Origin: Bacteroidota bacterium
GTDB lineage: Bacteria; Bacteroidota; Bacteroidia; Bacteroidales; JACABE01
Length of the DNA stretch: 64,000 nt
Direction: 5' to 3'
Assembly: GCA_026391675.1 (NCBI GenBank)
Contig: JAPLDQ010000021.1
Coordinates: forward strand, 30,060-94,059
Notes under the pieces: generated by a model
What the model was told of the DNA's origin: nothing
Databases searched by the model: none
The model's input: only the letters and a program-made list of their open reading frames with translations
Part shown: in pieces, positions 17,960 to 27,023 of the stretch
How positions within the stretch are numbered: position 1 is the stretch's first letter
How the letters are laid out: each line of letters starts with the position of its first letter
Program-made: the position numbers and the translations under genes

Positions 17960-18940
17960 TTATCTTGTAATAACAGGAGCATGCATATCTATTCCTGAAA
18001 ATTTGGAGTATTCATTAATCATAAAGAATATTCCCATAATCAGTTCAACCCTTATTGGTTTATTGTTTTCGGTGGCTGGTCTCCAGCGGGGCATTATTTT
18101 TAAAGCTTTTTCTATTTCTTCATGATATCCCCATTCATCTATAAAATAATTATTGTTAGATGTAACAGTACCATCTTTTTCAACAATAAAACTGAAATAC
18201 CAACTGCCTCCGTAGGGATTTTTATTATGTCTGGCTTTAAGAGGTATTTTAATATTGTTCTCCATAAATTTAATTCTGGCAACATCTCCTCCCGGAAATT
18301 CAGGAAGGCTTATTTTTCTACTGGTATCACTTTGTTTTGCAAATAAAGTTTCTTTATCATCTTCAAAAGCATAAAACCAATCTAATCTTATTGGTTTTGA
18401 AACGGTATCAATTTCAAGTTTTTTAAGGCAGAATTTGTTTAATTCTCCAAAATACCAACCGTCTTTATTTGAAAAGATCCAGCAGGAATAAGGAAGATCG
18501 TTTATTTCCTTATTTATATAAAATCTTACAAATAAATCTTTAAAATAAAAATCATAAATTATGCTGTTGTCGGGATAATTGATTTTTTTATTACTTAATG
18601 ATAGCTTGCCGGCATCATTCTTTAATTCATTAAATAACATTGAATCATTAAATTTATAATAAAGAATAGCGTTGTTACAATTAAAGTCACGATAAACAAA
18701 AAGAGAATTATAAACAGATGAAGAGGAACTATCATTATATTCCCAAAGATAATCCAAGGCTGTATTGATTTGCCATTTTTTTTCTTTTAAAAATTTGGAA
18801 ACATTATTTTTAGTCTCTTTTTGAAGTTTTATCAATTCATCAAAACTGAGATTTTGTGAAAAACAATTATTGGTAATAAATAATAAAAATAAGCCGAAAT
18901 AAATAATTTTCGGCTTAAAAATTTGGTGAAATATGCGCAT
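17960..18940 (-). CDS. Secreted TonB_C-like paralogue, copy 2
   Basis: This 326-residue protein aligns with the next gene along its length. Both start with a signal peptide ending in Ser-Gln, share QNLSFDEL and KFL-KKW blocks, and end in a TonB_C-like domain. Here that domain is more divergent (LPEFPGGDVARIKFMEN, WYFSFIVEKDGTV, ALKIMPRWRPATENNKP), with an insertion around KNPYGGS. The tandem pair probably arose by duplication. It starts 6 nt before the stop of the rubrerythrin-like gene upstream, so the three genes are likely cotranscribed. The function of this TonB_C type is unknown. Confidence 0.75.
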   Translation of the reverse strand: MRIFHQIFKPKIIYFGLFLLFITNNCFSQNLSFDELIKLQKETKNNVSKFLKEKKWQINTALDYLWEYNDSSSSSVYNSLFVYRDFNCNNAILYYKFNDSMLFNELKNDAGKLSLSNKKINYPDNSIIYDFYFKDLFVRFYINKEINDLPYSCWIFSNKDGWYFGELNKFCLKKLEIDTVSKPIRLDWFYAFEDDKETLFAKQSDTSRKISLPEFPGGDVARIKFMENNIKIPLKARHNKNPYGGSWYFSFIVEKDGTVTSNNNYFIDEWGYHEEIEKALKIMPRWRPATENNKPIRVELIMGIFFMINEYSKFSGIDMHAPVITR

Positions 18941-18946
18941 AAAATT

Positions 18947-19402
18947 TTAATTTTCCCTTAATATATGCTCATCATATTCAATTTCGAAGCTGAGCTTGTG
19001 CTTGGATTCTTCTGCGGCAAGGGCAAGGAAAATATTTTTCAGATTATCATTTGGGGCTCTTTCGGCCAGTTTGGTGTATAATTTATAAGCTGCTTTCTCC
19101 TTTTTCATGGCATAAACCAGGGCTTCAGCATAAGTCATAGTAGGAGAGGGGCTTACATTCAGCGTATAGTCACTGATTTTTAAATCAGTCACCGATTCTG
19201 CTTTCATATCAAATAACCCATTTTCCTTAATTTCCATCAATCTTTTTTTATGATTGATTTCTTCCCTGGCAAAATCGGTAAATACTGTTTTTACATCAGA
19301 TGATGATGCATTTTCTGCTAATTTGGTATATAAGTCAACAGCAGCCTGCTCTTCGTTAATAGCGAAATCTAAAATGTCGTTAATATTTTCAAATTCTTTC
19401 AT
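18947..19402 (-). CDS. Rubrerythrin-like ferritin-fold protein
   Basis: This is a 151-residue four-helix protein with a repeated diiron pattern. In the first half FAINEEQAAVDLYTKLAE is followed by FAREEINHKKRL, and in the second half AMKKEKAAYKLYTKLAE by LAAEESKHKLSFE. The spaced Glu and EExxH motifs match the ferritin-like/rubrerythrin diiron site, which detoxifies peroxide in anaerobes. It has no rubredoxin-type Cys4 domain, so it needs a separate electron donor. It is first in a three-gene minus-strand run with the two TonB_C paralogues, which may point to an envelope stress role. The residue order and length support the fold well. Confidence 0.85.
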   Translation of the reverse strand: MKEFENINDILDFAINEEQAAVDLYTKLAENASSSDVKTVFTDFAREEINHKKRLMEIKENGLFDMKAESVTDLKISDYTLNVSPSPTMTYAEALVYAMKKEKAAYKLYTKLAERAPNDNLKNIFLALAAEESKHKLSFEIEYDEHILREN

Positions 19403-19471
19403 ATTCTATTTTCTGTTTTTCAGGATTAAACAATTATTTGTTTTTTATTAAATGGTAATCGATTAATATAA

Positions 19472-19547
19472 AAGTACTTAGAGTACTTAAAGTACTTAGA
19501 ATACTTAGAGCTTTAAAAAGTGTCTTTGTGCCTTAGTGGCAAAAATT
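19472..19547. repeat. GTACTTAGA tandem plus dispersed repeat
   Basis: Four degenerate units of (G/A)TACTTA(G/A)A run from 19472 to 19510. They are followed by TGTCTTTGTGCCTTAGTGGCAAA (19521-19543), whose core TGCCTTAGTGGCAAA (19529-19543) is the exact inverse of 25127-25141. The unit lies next to the 3' end of the large oxidoreductase gene. Confidence 0.6.
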
Positions 19548-22500
19548 AAAATTTATCTTCAAAATAATCATCAAAGTATTTTACTACATTATCGCAGGCA
19601 TGATAGAATAAAGCCTGATAATTATTATCTTCAGTTTCAATGAAACGGAATTTTCCTCTTTCTTCGGTTTCAAATTCCGGTAATAATGATATGGCTTCCA
19701 TCATTACATCATTAACATCGGTTGTTGTTTTAACACCTAATTTCTTAAGCAAAGCAAACAATTGCATATATGAATCTTCTGCTAACGGAGAAACTAAATT
19801 TTGATTCACCTTCTGAATGTGGCGTTGTGTATTGGTGAAATGTCCGCCAATTTCGAATGGTAATGATGCCGGTAAAACAAGGTCAGCCAATTGGGCAGTT
19901 TCAGTCATGAAATAATCCTGAACAACGCCAAATCCACCTTTTGATGCCACTTCACGTATGTTTTCCTTATCAATTGCGCAACCAATTGGATCCTCACCAA
20001 AAATGAACACATTCTTTATCTTACCTTCACGTAATAATCTTTCCTGATCGCTGGTATAAGTTGTAGATAATTTACTTACTCCCCATATTTTTTCCATTTT
20101 CTTGATAAATGCCTTGTTATCCACTTCCTGATATCCAACACCAAACTTAGGATAAGCGCCCATGTCAAATAATCCCTGAGAATTATTCTTGGTTTTTAAT
20201 GCAATTAAACCATTGGATGTTTTTCCCAGTTTACCGGTAATCATTGTTAAATTATATAATTCTGTGGACGCAGGTGCTGAGATTTCCTTTTCTGAAAACA
20301 ACAGTATGGCATTCATTTGTTCATTATAATCATTGGCACAACTGGCAATCTGTTCAGCAGTAATACCGGATAATTTAACTAAACCATCAAAATTTTCTTT
20401 TAATAATTTATCTTTATATGTTTCAAAATCAGAACAATTATCTTTAATAAATAAAGCATTATACAATTTGTTTTTTACAAGGTAATGATTTACAGCTTTG
20501 ATAAAATAATAGTAAGAATCAACTTTTATTACTTTGTCAACTTTGTGTGCCATGGAATTATTTTCCAGTGTAGTAAGCACTTCAACTTCTATTTTCTTGG
20601 TAAAACGTGTATTACTAACCATATAGCCAACCACAGGATTGTCGTTGTTGATTTCTGAACCAAACAAATATATTTTACTTGCGCCTGCAATCTGACTAAA
20701 TGGTGCATTATCAAAAGAAGTATTGATAAGATGAGCACCTCTCTTCATATAATGCATACTGGCAACATTGTTTGTTTTTGCACCGGCTCTGGCTAATTTC
20801 TGTATCAGATACATTTCTTCGTTGGTTAAACGGGCACCGGCAAAGAAAGCATTTTCGTCAGCATCTACACTTCTAATTTTATGTAAGATATAATCGTAAG
20901 CTTGATTAAAACTGATTTCTTCAAATTTTCCATCAGTTTTTAAGAGTGGTCTGGTAATCCGTTTTTTATCATTCAGATACTGGTAACCGAATTTGGCATA
21001 TTTACAGATATTTCCGTCAGTATTTACTTCTCTATTGGCTCCGGTAACTTTCATTACAAATCCATTTTTATGATGAACTGTAATACTGCAACCGACAGAA
21101 CAATAATTGCAAATGGTTTCAAAAGTATCGGCTTTTACAGGACCTGGTTTAAAGTAAACATTTTCTGTAATGGCACCGGTTGGGCAGGTAGATATACACA
21201 TTCCGCAGCTTTCGCAGCTTGTATCCTGCAGATTGTTTCCTAAACTTGGAGCAACATAGGTTTTAAATCCGCGTTCAACAAGACCAAGCGCATTTGCACC
21301 CACCACTTCCTTACAAATACGGACACATCTTGAACACAAAATACATTTGTTATTGTCAATTTCAATAAAAGGATGCATGAAATTTACCTGATGTTCGTTG
21401 AATTCACCTTCAAAGTGTTTCTGTTCAGCATTATATTCTGTGGAATATTTCTTTAAATCACAGCTGAAATATTCTGTACAGCCACATTCAAGGCAACGGT
21501 TGACTTCATGTTTAGCAATTTCTTCGTTTTTATAGCCTAATTCAACTTCGTTAAAGTTAATACGGTTTTTAGGATTGAGTGTAGGCATTTCTTCGCGCAA
21601 TTGTTTTGGAAAACTATTTACATAATCTTCTTTTAATTGTGTTTTAAAATTTTCCTTTTTGCTTAAAAACTCTTTTTTAGCAGGTTCTACAGGCAATCCC
21701 ATCATATACTGATGACACGACAATGCGGCAACTTTTGCCTGAGCTATGGCCTGAATTAGCGTAGCAGGACCAGTAACACCATCACCGGCTGCAAATATCG
21801 ATTTTACGCCAGTTTGTAAGGTAGCACTGTTACAATCCAGGTCGCCCCATTTGTTTATTTTAACTTCACCTTTATCAACGTAGCTGTTTATATCTTCTAA
21901 AAATCCGGCTTCAGTTTTCTGCCCAATTGCAGCCAATACATAATCTAATTTAAGTTCAAATTCAGAACCATCAACAGGAACAGGTCTTCTTCTTCCTGAA
22001 GCATCAGGTTCACCCAATTCCATTTTAATGCAAGTCATGGTTTTTAACTTGCCTTTTTTATCTTTTGTTATTTTGGTAGGATTACAAAGGAATAAATATT
22101 CAACACCTTCCAGTTTGGATTCATGAATTTCGATAGGATTGGCTGGCATTTCGTTTTCTGTACGACGGTAAACCACATACACTTTATTAGCACCACAGCG
22201 TATAGATGTTCTGCAACAATCCATGGCTGTATTTCCTCCACCAACAACAGCAACAGTTTTACCGGCAAAATTATATTTTTGTCCGGTAATTTCCATTTTT
22301 TTCAAAAAATCAATGCCTGAGAATACATTTTCAGCATCATCACCTTCGCAACCAACTGTTGTTCCTTTTTGAGAACCAATGGTTAGTATTGTAGCATCAT
22401 ATTTTTCTTTCAGCGTTTTGTAGCTGAGATTGCCTCCTAAATTTTTGTTATAAAAAATATTTACGCCCAATTCAGTAATATTATCCACTTCGCTTTGCAA

Positions 22501-23244
22501 TAAATCATTGGGTAAACGGTATTCAGGAATGCCATACCTTAACCATCCACCTGCCTTAGGTGCAGCTTCATAAATATCAACCTGATGACCTTCAATCTGC
22601 AGAAAATAAGCAGCAGATAAACCACCGGGACCGGCGCCAATGACAGCCACTTTTTTCTTTGTACTTTTCTTAATTTCAGGAATAAATTTGGTTGTAGATT
22701 CCAGATCTATATCAGATGCAAAACGCTTTAAATAATCAATACCTACACCTGTGCCTTCATCGAGTAAATTTCTGCGACAAGCCACTTCACAGGGGCGTAC
22801 ACAAACTCTTCCGCAAATAGCAGGCAAAGGATTAACTTCTTTAATTAATGCAACAGCATCATTATATAAGCCTTTTTCTATCAATGAAATATAACCCTGT
22901 ACATCAACACCGGCAGGACAAGTTTGCTTGCATGGACCGGCACAATCAGCATAGTGATTGCTTAACAACAAATCCAGTGCTGTTTTGCGGGCTTTATACA
23001 CTTTATCATTGTCGGTAGTAATTACCATTCCTTCCCTGACTCTTGTAGAACAGGAAGGTTGTAAGCCCTTTAAGCCTTCTACTTCCACAACACAAACATA
23101 ACATGATGTGTAGGGCTCAATACGCGGATCATTGCAGAGCGTAGGAATATGGATCTTATTTCTGTTTGCTACATCTAAAATAGATTCGTTGGGATCTGCC
23201 TTGATAATGTTGCCGTTTAAAACGATATTTATGCTATTACTCAT
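19546..23244 (-). CDS. GltD-NuoG-like fusion, large subunit of a flavin/Fe-S oxidoreductase
   Basis: This 1232-residue protein carries many redox modules in order. First is a 2Fe-2S ferredoxin (Cys37, 48, 51, 65), then a Fer4_20 region (Cys101, 105, 109 and Cys144, 148, 152, 156). A GltD-like FAD/NADPH module follows, with VIGAGPGGLSAAY at 201-213 and VAVVGGGNTAMDCCRT near 335. Next come a Cys-rich linker (CLECGCTEYFSC), two 4Fe-4S sites (Cys634-644 and Cys677-687), a molybdopterin-type 4Fe-4S motif (Cys712, 715, 719) and a NuoG-like body. The molybdopterin body has no Cys or Sec at the metal-ligand position and there are no hydrogenase H-cluster motifs, so it is neither formate dehydrogenase nor FeFe-hydrogenase. 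With the two genes upstream it resembles three-subunit Stn-type NAD(P)H transhydrogenases. Confidence 0.85.
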   Translation of the reverse strand: MSNSINIVLNGNIIKADPNESILDVANRNKIHIPTLCNDPRIEPYTSCYVCVVEVEGLKGLQPSCSTRVREGMVITTDNDKVYKARKTALDLLLSNHYADCAGPCKQTCPAGVDVQGYISLIEKGLYNDAVALIKEVNPLPAICGRVCVRPCEVACRRNLLDEGTGVGIDYLKRFASDIDLESTTKFIPEIKKSTKKKVAVIGAGPGGLSAAYFLQIEGHQVDIYEAAPKAGGWLRYGIPEYRLPNDLLQSEVDNITELGVNIFYNKNLGGNLSYKTLKEKYDATILTIGSQKGTTVGCEGDDAENVFSGIDFLKKMEITGQKYNFAGKTVAVVGGGNTAMDCCRTSIRCGANKVYVVYRRTENEMPANPIEIHESKLEGVEYLFLCNPTKITKDKKGKLKTMTCIKMELGEPDASGRRRPVPVDGSEFELKLDYVLAAIGQKTEAGFLEDINSYVDKGEVKINKWGDLDCNSATLQTGVKSIFAAGDGVTGPATLIQAIAQAKVAALSCHQYMMGLPVEPAKKEFLSKKENFKTQLKEDYVNSFPKQLREEMPTLNPKNRINFNEVELGYKNEEIAKHEVNRCLECGCTEYFSCDLKKYSTEYNAEQKHFEGEFNEHQVNFMHPFIEIDNNKCILCSRCVRICKEVVGANALGLVERGFKTYVAPSLGNNLQDTSCESCGMCISTCPTGAITENVYFKPGPVKADTFETICNYCSVGCSITVHHKNGFVMKVTGANREVNTDGNICKYAKFGYQYLNDKKRITRPLLKTDGKFEEISFNQAYDYILHKIRSVDADENAFFAGARLTNEEMYLIQKLARAGAKTNNVASMHYMKRGAHLINTSFDNAPFSQIAGASKIYLFGSEINNDNPVVGYMVSNTRFTKKIEVEVLTTLENNSMAHKVDKVIKVDSYYYFIKAVNHYLVKNKLYNALFIKDNCSDFETYKDKLLKENFDGLVKLSGITAEQIASCANDYNEQMNAILLFSEKEISAPASTELYNLTMITGKLGKTSNGLIALKTKNNSQGLFDMGAYPKFGVGYQEVDNKAFIKKMEKIWGVSKLSTTYTSDQERLLREGKIKNVFIFGEDPIGCAIDKENIREVASKGGFGVVQDYFMTETAQLADLVLPASLPFEIGGHFTNTQRHIQKVNQNLVSPLAEDSYMQLFALLKKLGVKTTTDVNDVMMEAISLLPEFETEERGKFRFIETEDNNYQALFYHACDNVVKYFDDYFEDKF

Positions 23245-23260
23245 ATTGGGATGATATTTG

Positions 23261-23300
23261 GTCGTTAGTTATTAGTTATTAAGTTACTAAGTTATTGGTT
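23261..23300. repeat. TTAGTTATTAAGTTA short tandem repeat
   Basis: TTAGTTATT-like units fill the gap upstream of the large subunit gene. The minus-strand reading AACCAATAACTTAGTAAC matches the array at 35051-35093, which also sits just before a start codon. Confidence 0.6.
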
Positions 23301-23337
23301 AAAACTGATATTGTTCCTAATTCCTAATTAATTTTAA

Positions 23338-25116
23338 TTACTGTAAAGAGATGGCGTCAAATTTACATCTTGCATAGCAATCACCACATTTAATGCACAT
23401 TTCCTGATGAATAAAATGTACTTTTTTCTTTTCTCCGGTAATGGCTTTAACAGGACATTTTACTGCACAAATCGTACATCCGGTACATTTATCTTCAATA
23501 ATTTCGTAAGTTAATAATGCTTTACATGCTTTTGCAGGACATTTTTTAGCAAAAATATGGGCTTCATACTCATCGCGGAAATATTTAAGTGTTGTTAGTA
23601 CAGGATTAGGTGCTGTCTGTCCCAGACCGCATAATGAATTATCTTTAATCTGTACTGCCAGTTCTTCCAGTTTTGCAATATCACTTTCTTCACCTTTACC
23701 TTCGGTTATTCTGTTTAAAATTTCAAGCATACGCTTTGTTCCAATCCGGCAGAAGGTACATTTACCACAGGATTCTTCCTGGGTAAAATTCAGGAAGAAT
23801 TTAGCGATGTCAACCATACAGGTTGTTTCATCCATAACTACCATACCACCTGAGCCCATAATGGCACCGGTTGCATTTACTGAATCATAATCAACAATAG
23901 TATCAGCAAGGAATTCAGGGATACAACCACCTGAAGGGCCACCCAACTGAACAGCCTTGAACTTTTTCCCATTGGGAATGCCACCGCCGAGTTTAAAAAT
24001 AATATCACGAATTGTAATTCCCATCGGTACTTCAACTAAACCTGAATGATTGATTTTTCCGGCCAGTGCAAATACTTTGGTGCCTTTGCTTTTTTCTGTA
24101 CCATATTTGGAATAAGCTGCAGCACCATTATAAATTATCCATGGAATATTGGCAAAGGTTTCAACATTGTTGATGTTGGTTGGCTTGCGCCATAAACCTG
24201 ATTCAGCAGGAAAGGGTGGACGCTTGCGGGGCATACCTCTTTCTCCTTCCACTGAAGCAATTAATGCTGTTTCTTCACCACAAACAAAAGCACCTGCACC
24301 TTCCTTAATATGAATGTCGAAATTAAAATCTTTAATTCCTAAAATGTTTTTTCCAAGATAAGCTTTTTCTCTTGCCTGATCAATGGCTATATTCAAACGT
24401 TTAATAGCCAGCGGATATTCAGCCCGGCAATAGATAACACCATCAGTTGCACCTATGGCATAAGCACCGATTATCATGCCTTCCAATACTGCATGAGGGT
24501 CACCTTCCAGTAATGAGCGGTCCATAAATGCACCGGGGTCACCTTCATCGGCATTACAAATGATGAATTTCTCATCTGATTTGTTATTCCGGGCAAATCT
24601 CCATTTCATTCCGGTAGAAAAACCACCGCCACCACGACCCCTTAATCCTGAATCGAGTATGCATTGTATAACATCCTCATAACTGATTTTTTCTTTAGCA
24701 ATTTTTCTGATAGACGCATAACCCAGTTGTGATTCATAATCTTCAATGGATTCAGGGTCTATCATACCACAATGGCGTAAAGCAATCTTTACCTGATCAT
24801 CAAAGAATTTATTATCAACGGTATCAAACAAAGCGGTTTTTACAACATATTCCTTAACAGGCTCCTGTTTAACAACATGTTTTTCTATTATTTCCAGGGC
24901 CCGTTTCTCATCCACATTCCCATAAATGTAAGAACCTGTTGCATCAATGATTTCTACCAATGGCTCACGAAAACACATACCGATACAACTGGTTTTCCCT
25001 AATTCAAAATCCAGTTTATCAGCTGTTTTCAGTGCTTCCAGTTTTTGATAGGTTTTAAAGGCACCGGCAGCTATTCCGCAACTGCCCAATCCTACTATAA
25101 CTTTAGTTTTTTCCAT
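23338..25116 (-). CDS. NuoF-like flavoprotein subunit with two extra ferredoxin clusters
   Basis: This is the NADH-oxidising subunit of the complex (HndC/HydB/StnB type), 592 residues. The N-terminal thioredoxin-like domain holds a 2Fe-2S site (GLGSCG ... GKTSCIGMCF). The NuoF core shows GLRGRGGGGFSTGMKW and ICNADEGDPGAFMDRSLLEGDP for FMN and NADH, GAGAFVCGEETALIASVEGERG, a 4Fe-4S site ESCGKCTFCRIG with NSLCGLGQ, and a C-terminal double cluster (CTGCTICAVKCP, CIKCGDCYARC). The earlier GTG at 25134 lies inside a dispersed repeat, so ATG 25116 (MEKTKVIVGLG) is the better start. It shares the operon with the NuoE-like gene upstream and the large subunit downstream. Confidence 0.92.
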   Translation of the reverse strand: MEKTKVIVGLGSCGIAAGAFKTYQKLEALKTADKLDFELGKTSCIGMCFREPLVEIIDATGSYIYGNVDEKRALEIIEKHVVKQEPVKEYVVKTALFDTVDNKFFDDQVKIALRHCGMIDPESIEDYESQLGYASIRKIAKEKISYEDVIQCILDSGLRGRGGGGFSTGMKWRFARNNKSDEKFIICNADEGDPGAFMDRSLLEGDPHAVLEGMIIGAYAIGATDGVIYCRAEYPLAIKRLNIAIDQAREKAYLGKNILGIKDFNFDIHIKEGAGAFVCGEETALIASVEGERGMPRKRPPFPAESGLWRKPTNINNVETFANIPWIIYNGAAAYSKYGTEKSKGTKVFALAGKINHSGLVEVPMGITIRDIIFKLGGGIPNGKKFKAVQLGGPSGGCIPEFLADTIVDYDSVNATGAIMGSGGMVVMDETTCMVDIAKFFLNFTQEESCGKCTFCRIGTKRMLEILNRITEGKGEESDIAKLEELAVQIKDNSLCGLGQTAPNPVLTTLKYFRDEYEAHIFAKKCPAKACKALLTYEIIEDKCTGCTICAVKCPVKAITGEKKKVHFIHQEMCIKCGDCYARCKFDAISLQ

Positions 25117-25126
25117 AATTTCTATA

Positions 25127-25215
25127 TTTGCCACTAAGGCACTAAGACACTAAGTTTTATACTATTTCAATTTTTTTTAAACACCAAGTACTTTAAGTTT
25201 TCCAGGTACTCAAGG
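25127..25215. repeat. Dispersed TTTGCCACTAAGGCACTAAG repeat
   Basis: TTTGCCACTAAGGCA at 25127-25141 is the exact inverse of 19529-19543. Related pieces, ACACCAAGTACTTTAAG and CAGGTACTCAAGGCACTT, follow to about 25220. The array fills the gap between the NuoE-like and NuoF-like genes and contains the GTG at 25134. Confidence 0.65.
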
Positions 25216-25225
25216 CACTTTTTTA

Positions 25226-25744
25226 TTAATTGCTTTCTTTTATCCTGATATTTTTAATGATATTAACTGCCTCTTTACCGGTAAGCTTAGCAAAAGTGTC
25301 ATCACCTATCATCATGGCAGGAGCAAGTGAACAGCATCCCAGGCAAGCCACTGATTCCAAAGTAAACAGACGATCCTTTGTGGTTTCTCCATCCAAAACT
25401 TCCAGTGATTCCTGTATGGCTTCAGTGATGAGATTGGCATTTTGAACATGGCAGGCTGTTCCGTGACAAACTTTAATGATATGTTTACCAACCGGTTTTA
25501 AACGGAATTGAGCATAAAATGTAGCTACACCGTACATATCGCTTAATTTCAGGCCGGTTACTTCCGAAATTTTAATAAAGGCATCAGTCGGAATATAACC
25601 AAATGTATGTTGGCATCCTTGTAAAATAGGTATTAAATTACCTTTTTTACCTTTATACTTAGCTAACAACGGGTCAATTAAGCTCAGATCAACCTTGTCA
25701 TTGTCCTGATATTCCTGATTTTTTTTAATTCTTTCTATACGCAT
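25226..25744 (-). CDS. NuoE-like thioredoxin-fold 2Fe-2S subunit
   Basis: The 172-residue protein has the NuoE/HydC 2Fe-2S pattern. VCHGTACHVQNA gives the first two Cys, five residues apart, and SVACLGCCSLAPAMMI the second two, four residues apart. The helical N-terminus includes LIPILQGCQHTFGYIPTDAF and MYGVATFYAQFRLKPVG, both typical. It passes electrons between the NuoF-like flavoprotein and the rest of the complex. It is the first gene of the three-gene operon. The two genes downstream and the absence of other Nuo subunits show that it belongs to a soluble bifurcating-type complex and not to complex I. Confidence 0.92.
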   Translation of the reverse strand: MRIERIKKNQEYQDNDKVDLSLIDPLLAKYKGKKGNLIPILQGCQHTFGYIPTDAFIKISEVTGLKLSDMYGVATFYAQFRLKPVGKHIIKVCHGTACHVQNANLITEAIQESLEVLDGETTKDRLFTLESVACLGCCSLAPAMMIGDDTFAKLTGKEAVNIIKNIRIKESN

Positions 25745-25952
25745 ACTGCTGTATTATTTATTACAGCTAAAATATAAATTATTTTTTAGTTTGCAAGTTT
25801 TTATAAAAAATATTTTTTTATTTATAAAACTTATTCAGAAAGGATTAAGCTGAAAACAAAATAGCCATTGTTCAAAGACATAAAGGTTTTTTTTATTTTT
25901 GACTTTCGTGGTATTAGAATAATTGAATAAACAGGTTTTTATTGAAAATGAA

Positions 25953-25960
25953 TATATTTG
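25953..25960 (+). promoter_or_regulatory. Candidate -7 element for the 25981 gene
   Basis: TATATTTG matches TAnnTTTG. It lies 21 nt before ATG 25981 and downstream of ATG 25942, which argues that translation starts at 25981. Confidence 0.5.
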
Positions 25961-25980
25961 CAAAAGGAAATTTAATAATT

Positions 25981-26499
25981 ATGGAAATTATTAGTAATGC
26001 ACAATTAACAGAAGAAGACATAAAGGAATTAAAATATAATTGCAGAGCAGGAATTGCTGTTCCTGTCTTAATGTTTTTAATAGGTTCAAGTCTTACTGTT
26101 TTTATTGAATTTTTTAATCTGGCCAATACTGTTATGTTTATTACAAAATTCCAGGTTATTATGTTATCTGAAGTATTTATCTTAATAATTTGTTCTTTAA
26201 CCAGTTATCTGATGCTTCGTAAGCTGGTAACTGATATAAGAAATGGTGAAAAAATTGTTGAAAAACGAATTGTAAGTCAGAAAGATGAAATGGAAGATTA
26301 TGAAGCAGGTAGTGCTACATTATATATAGGGCAGGAAATGAATCCTTTTGAAAAATATTCGATAGTGGTTGAGGGTAGTTTGTACAGGGTTGATAAAGAA
26401 CTTTATAATGCGGTTGAAATCGGCGATAATGTTTATTTTCATTATGCTCCGGTAAGTAAGTACCGGATAAAAATTACTGCAAAAAAGACAGATTATTAA
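25981..26499 (+). CDS. Membrane protein with two transmembrane segments
   Basis: The 172-residue product begins MEIISNAQLTEEDIKEL. Two hydrophobic segments follow, VPVLMFLIGSSLTVFIEFF and VIMLSEVFILIICSLTSYL, and then a cytosolic or periplasmic domain with charged LVTDIRNGEKIVEKRIV and a beta-rich end (YSIVVEGSLYRV, VYFHYAPVSKYRIKI). I do not recognise the family. An upstream in-frame ATG at 25942 would add 13 residues but overlaps the promoter at 25953-25960, so the later start was chosen. It is a single gene and no partner can be inferred. Confidence 0.65.
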   Translation: MEIISNAQLTEEDIKELKYNCRAGIAVPVLMFLIGSSLTVFIEFFNLANTVMFITKFQVIMLSEVFILIICSLTSYLMLRKLVTDIRNGEKIVEKRIVSQKDEMEDYEAGSATLYIGQEMNPFEKYSIVVEGSLYRVDKELYNAVEIGDNVYFHYAPVSKYRIKITAKKTDY

Positions 26500-26636
26500 A
26501 AGATAAAGCGTTTAAAACAATTTTACTTCTTACATTTGCCATTAATTATTATAATAATGTTGAATTTTCTTTGAAGCAAATGAATACATTTATTATAGCA
26601 AAATAATTTAAATTATTAAAATATAAAATGAACTAA

Positions 26637-27023
26637 ATGAGTGAAAACAATAAATTATCAGAAAAATTTTTAGAAGTTTTACAGCACGAAGGTGTTGTAA
26701 CAATCGTATCATGGGGTATTGAAACCCATGTGGCAAATACATGGAATTCATACCTTGTAGTAACAGAAGATGAGCGTATTCTGATTCCGGCTTATGGTTT
26801 CAGAAAGACCGAGAAAAACGTAGATGTAAATAATAAAGTTAAAATAACGTTGGGTAGTAAAGATGTGTTGGGATATAAGGATTATCCCGGAACAGGTTTT
26901 GTAATCGATGGAACTGCCAGATATATCAGTGAAGGCAGCGAATATGATTTTATGAAAGAGAAATTCTCTTTTCTTACCAGGGTATTGGAGATTACAGTAG
27001 ATACAGCAAAGCAAATGCTTTAG
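26637..27023 (+). CDS. Pyridoxamine 5'-phosphate oxidase-like FMN-binding protein
   Basis: This small split-barrel protein of 128 residues starts with LSEKFLEVLQHEGVVTIVSWG, followed by WNSYLVVTEDERILIPAYG, VKITLGSKDV and PGTGFVIDGTARYI. These are the strands of the pyridoxamine phosphate oxidase-like flavin-binding fold. Proteins of this size bind FMN or a related flavin and may act as flavin reductases or stress proteins. The substrate is unknown. The gene is followed by a cluster of three hairpins. Confidence 0.8.
   Translation: MSENNKLSEKFLEVLQHEGVVTIVSWGIETHVANTWNSYLVVTEDERILIPAYGFRKTEKNVDVNNKVKITLGSKDVLGYKDYPGTGFVIDGTARYISEGSEYDFMKEKFSFLTRVLEITVDTAKQML

Noticed and set aside
19472..19510. 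CRISPR-like array.
   Set aside because: Units are short, degenerate and adjacent with no spacers, and there is no cas gene.
19546..23244. Large subunit as a formate dehydrogenase or FeFe-hydrogenase.
   Set aside because: No Cys or Sec ligand appears in the molybdopterin-type body, and the TSCCPxW, MPCxxK and ExMxCxGGC hydrogenase motifs are absent.
25942..25980. ATG 25942 as the start of the two-helix membrane protein gene.
   Set aside because: The better promoter element at 25953-25960 lies after this ATG. ATG 25981 gives a plausible protein.
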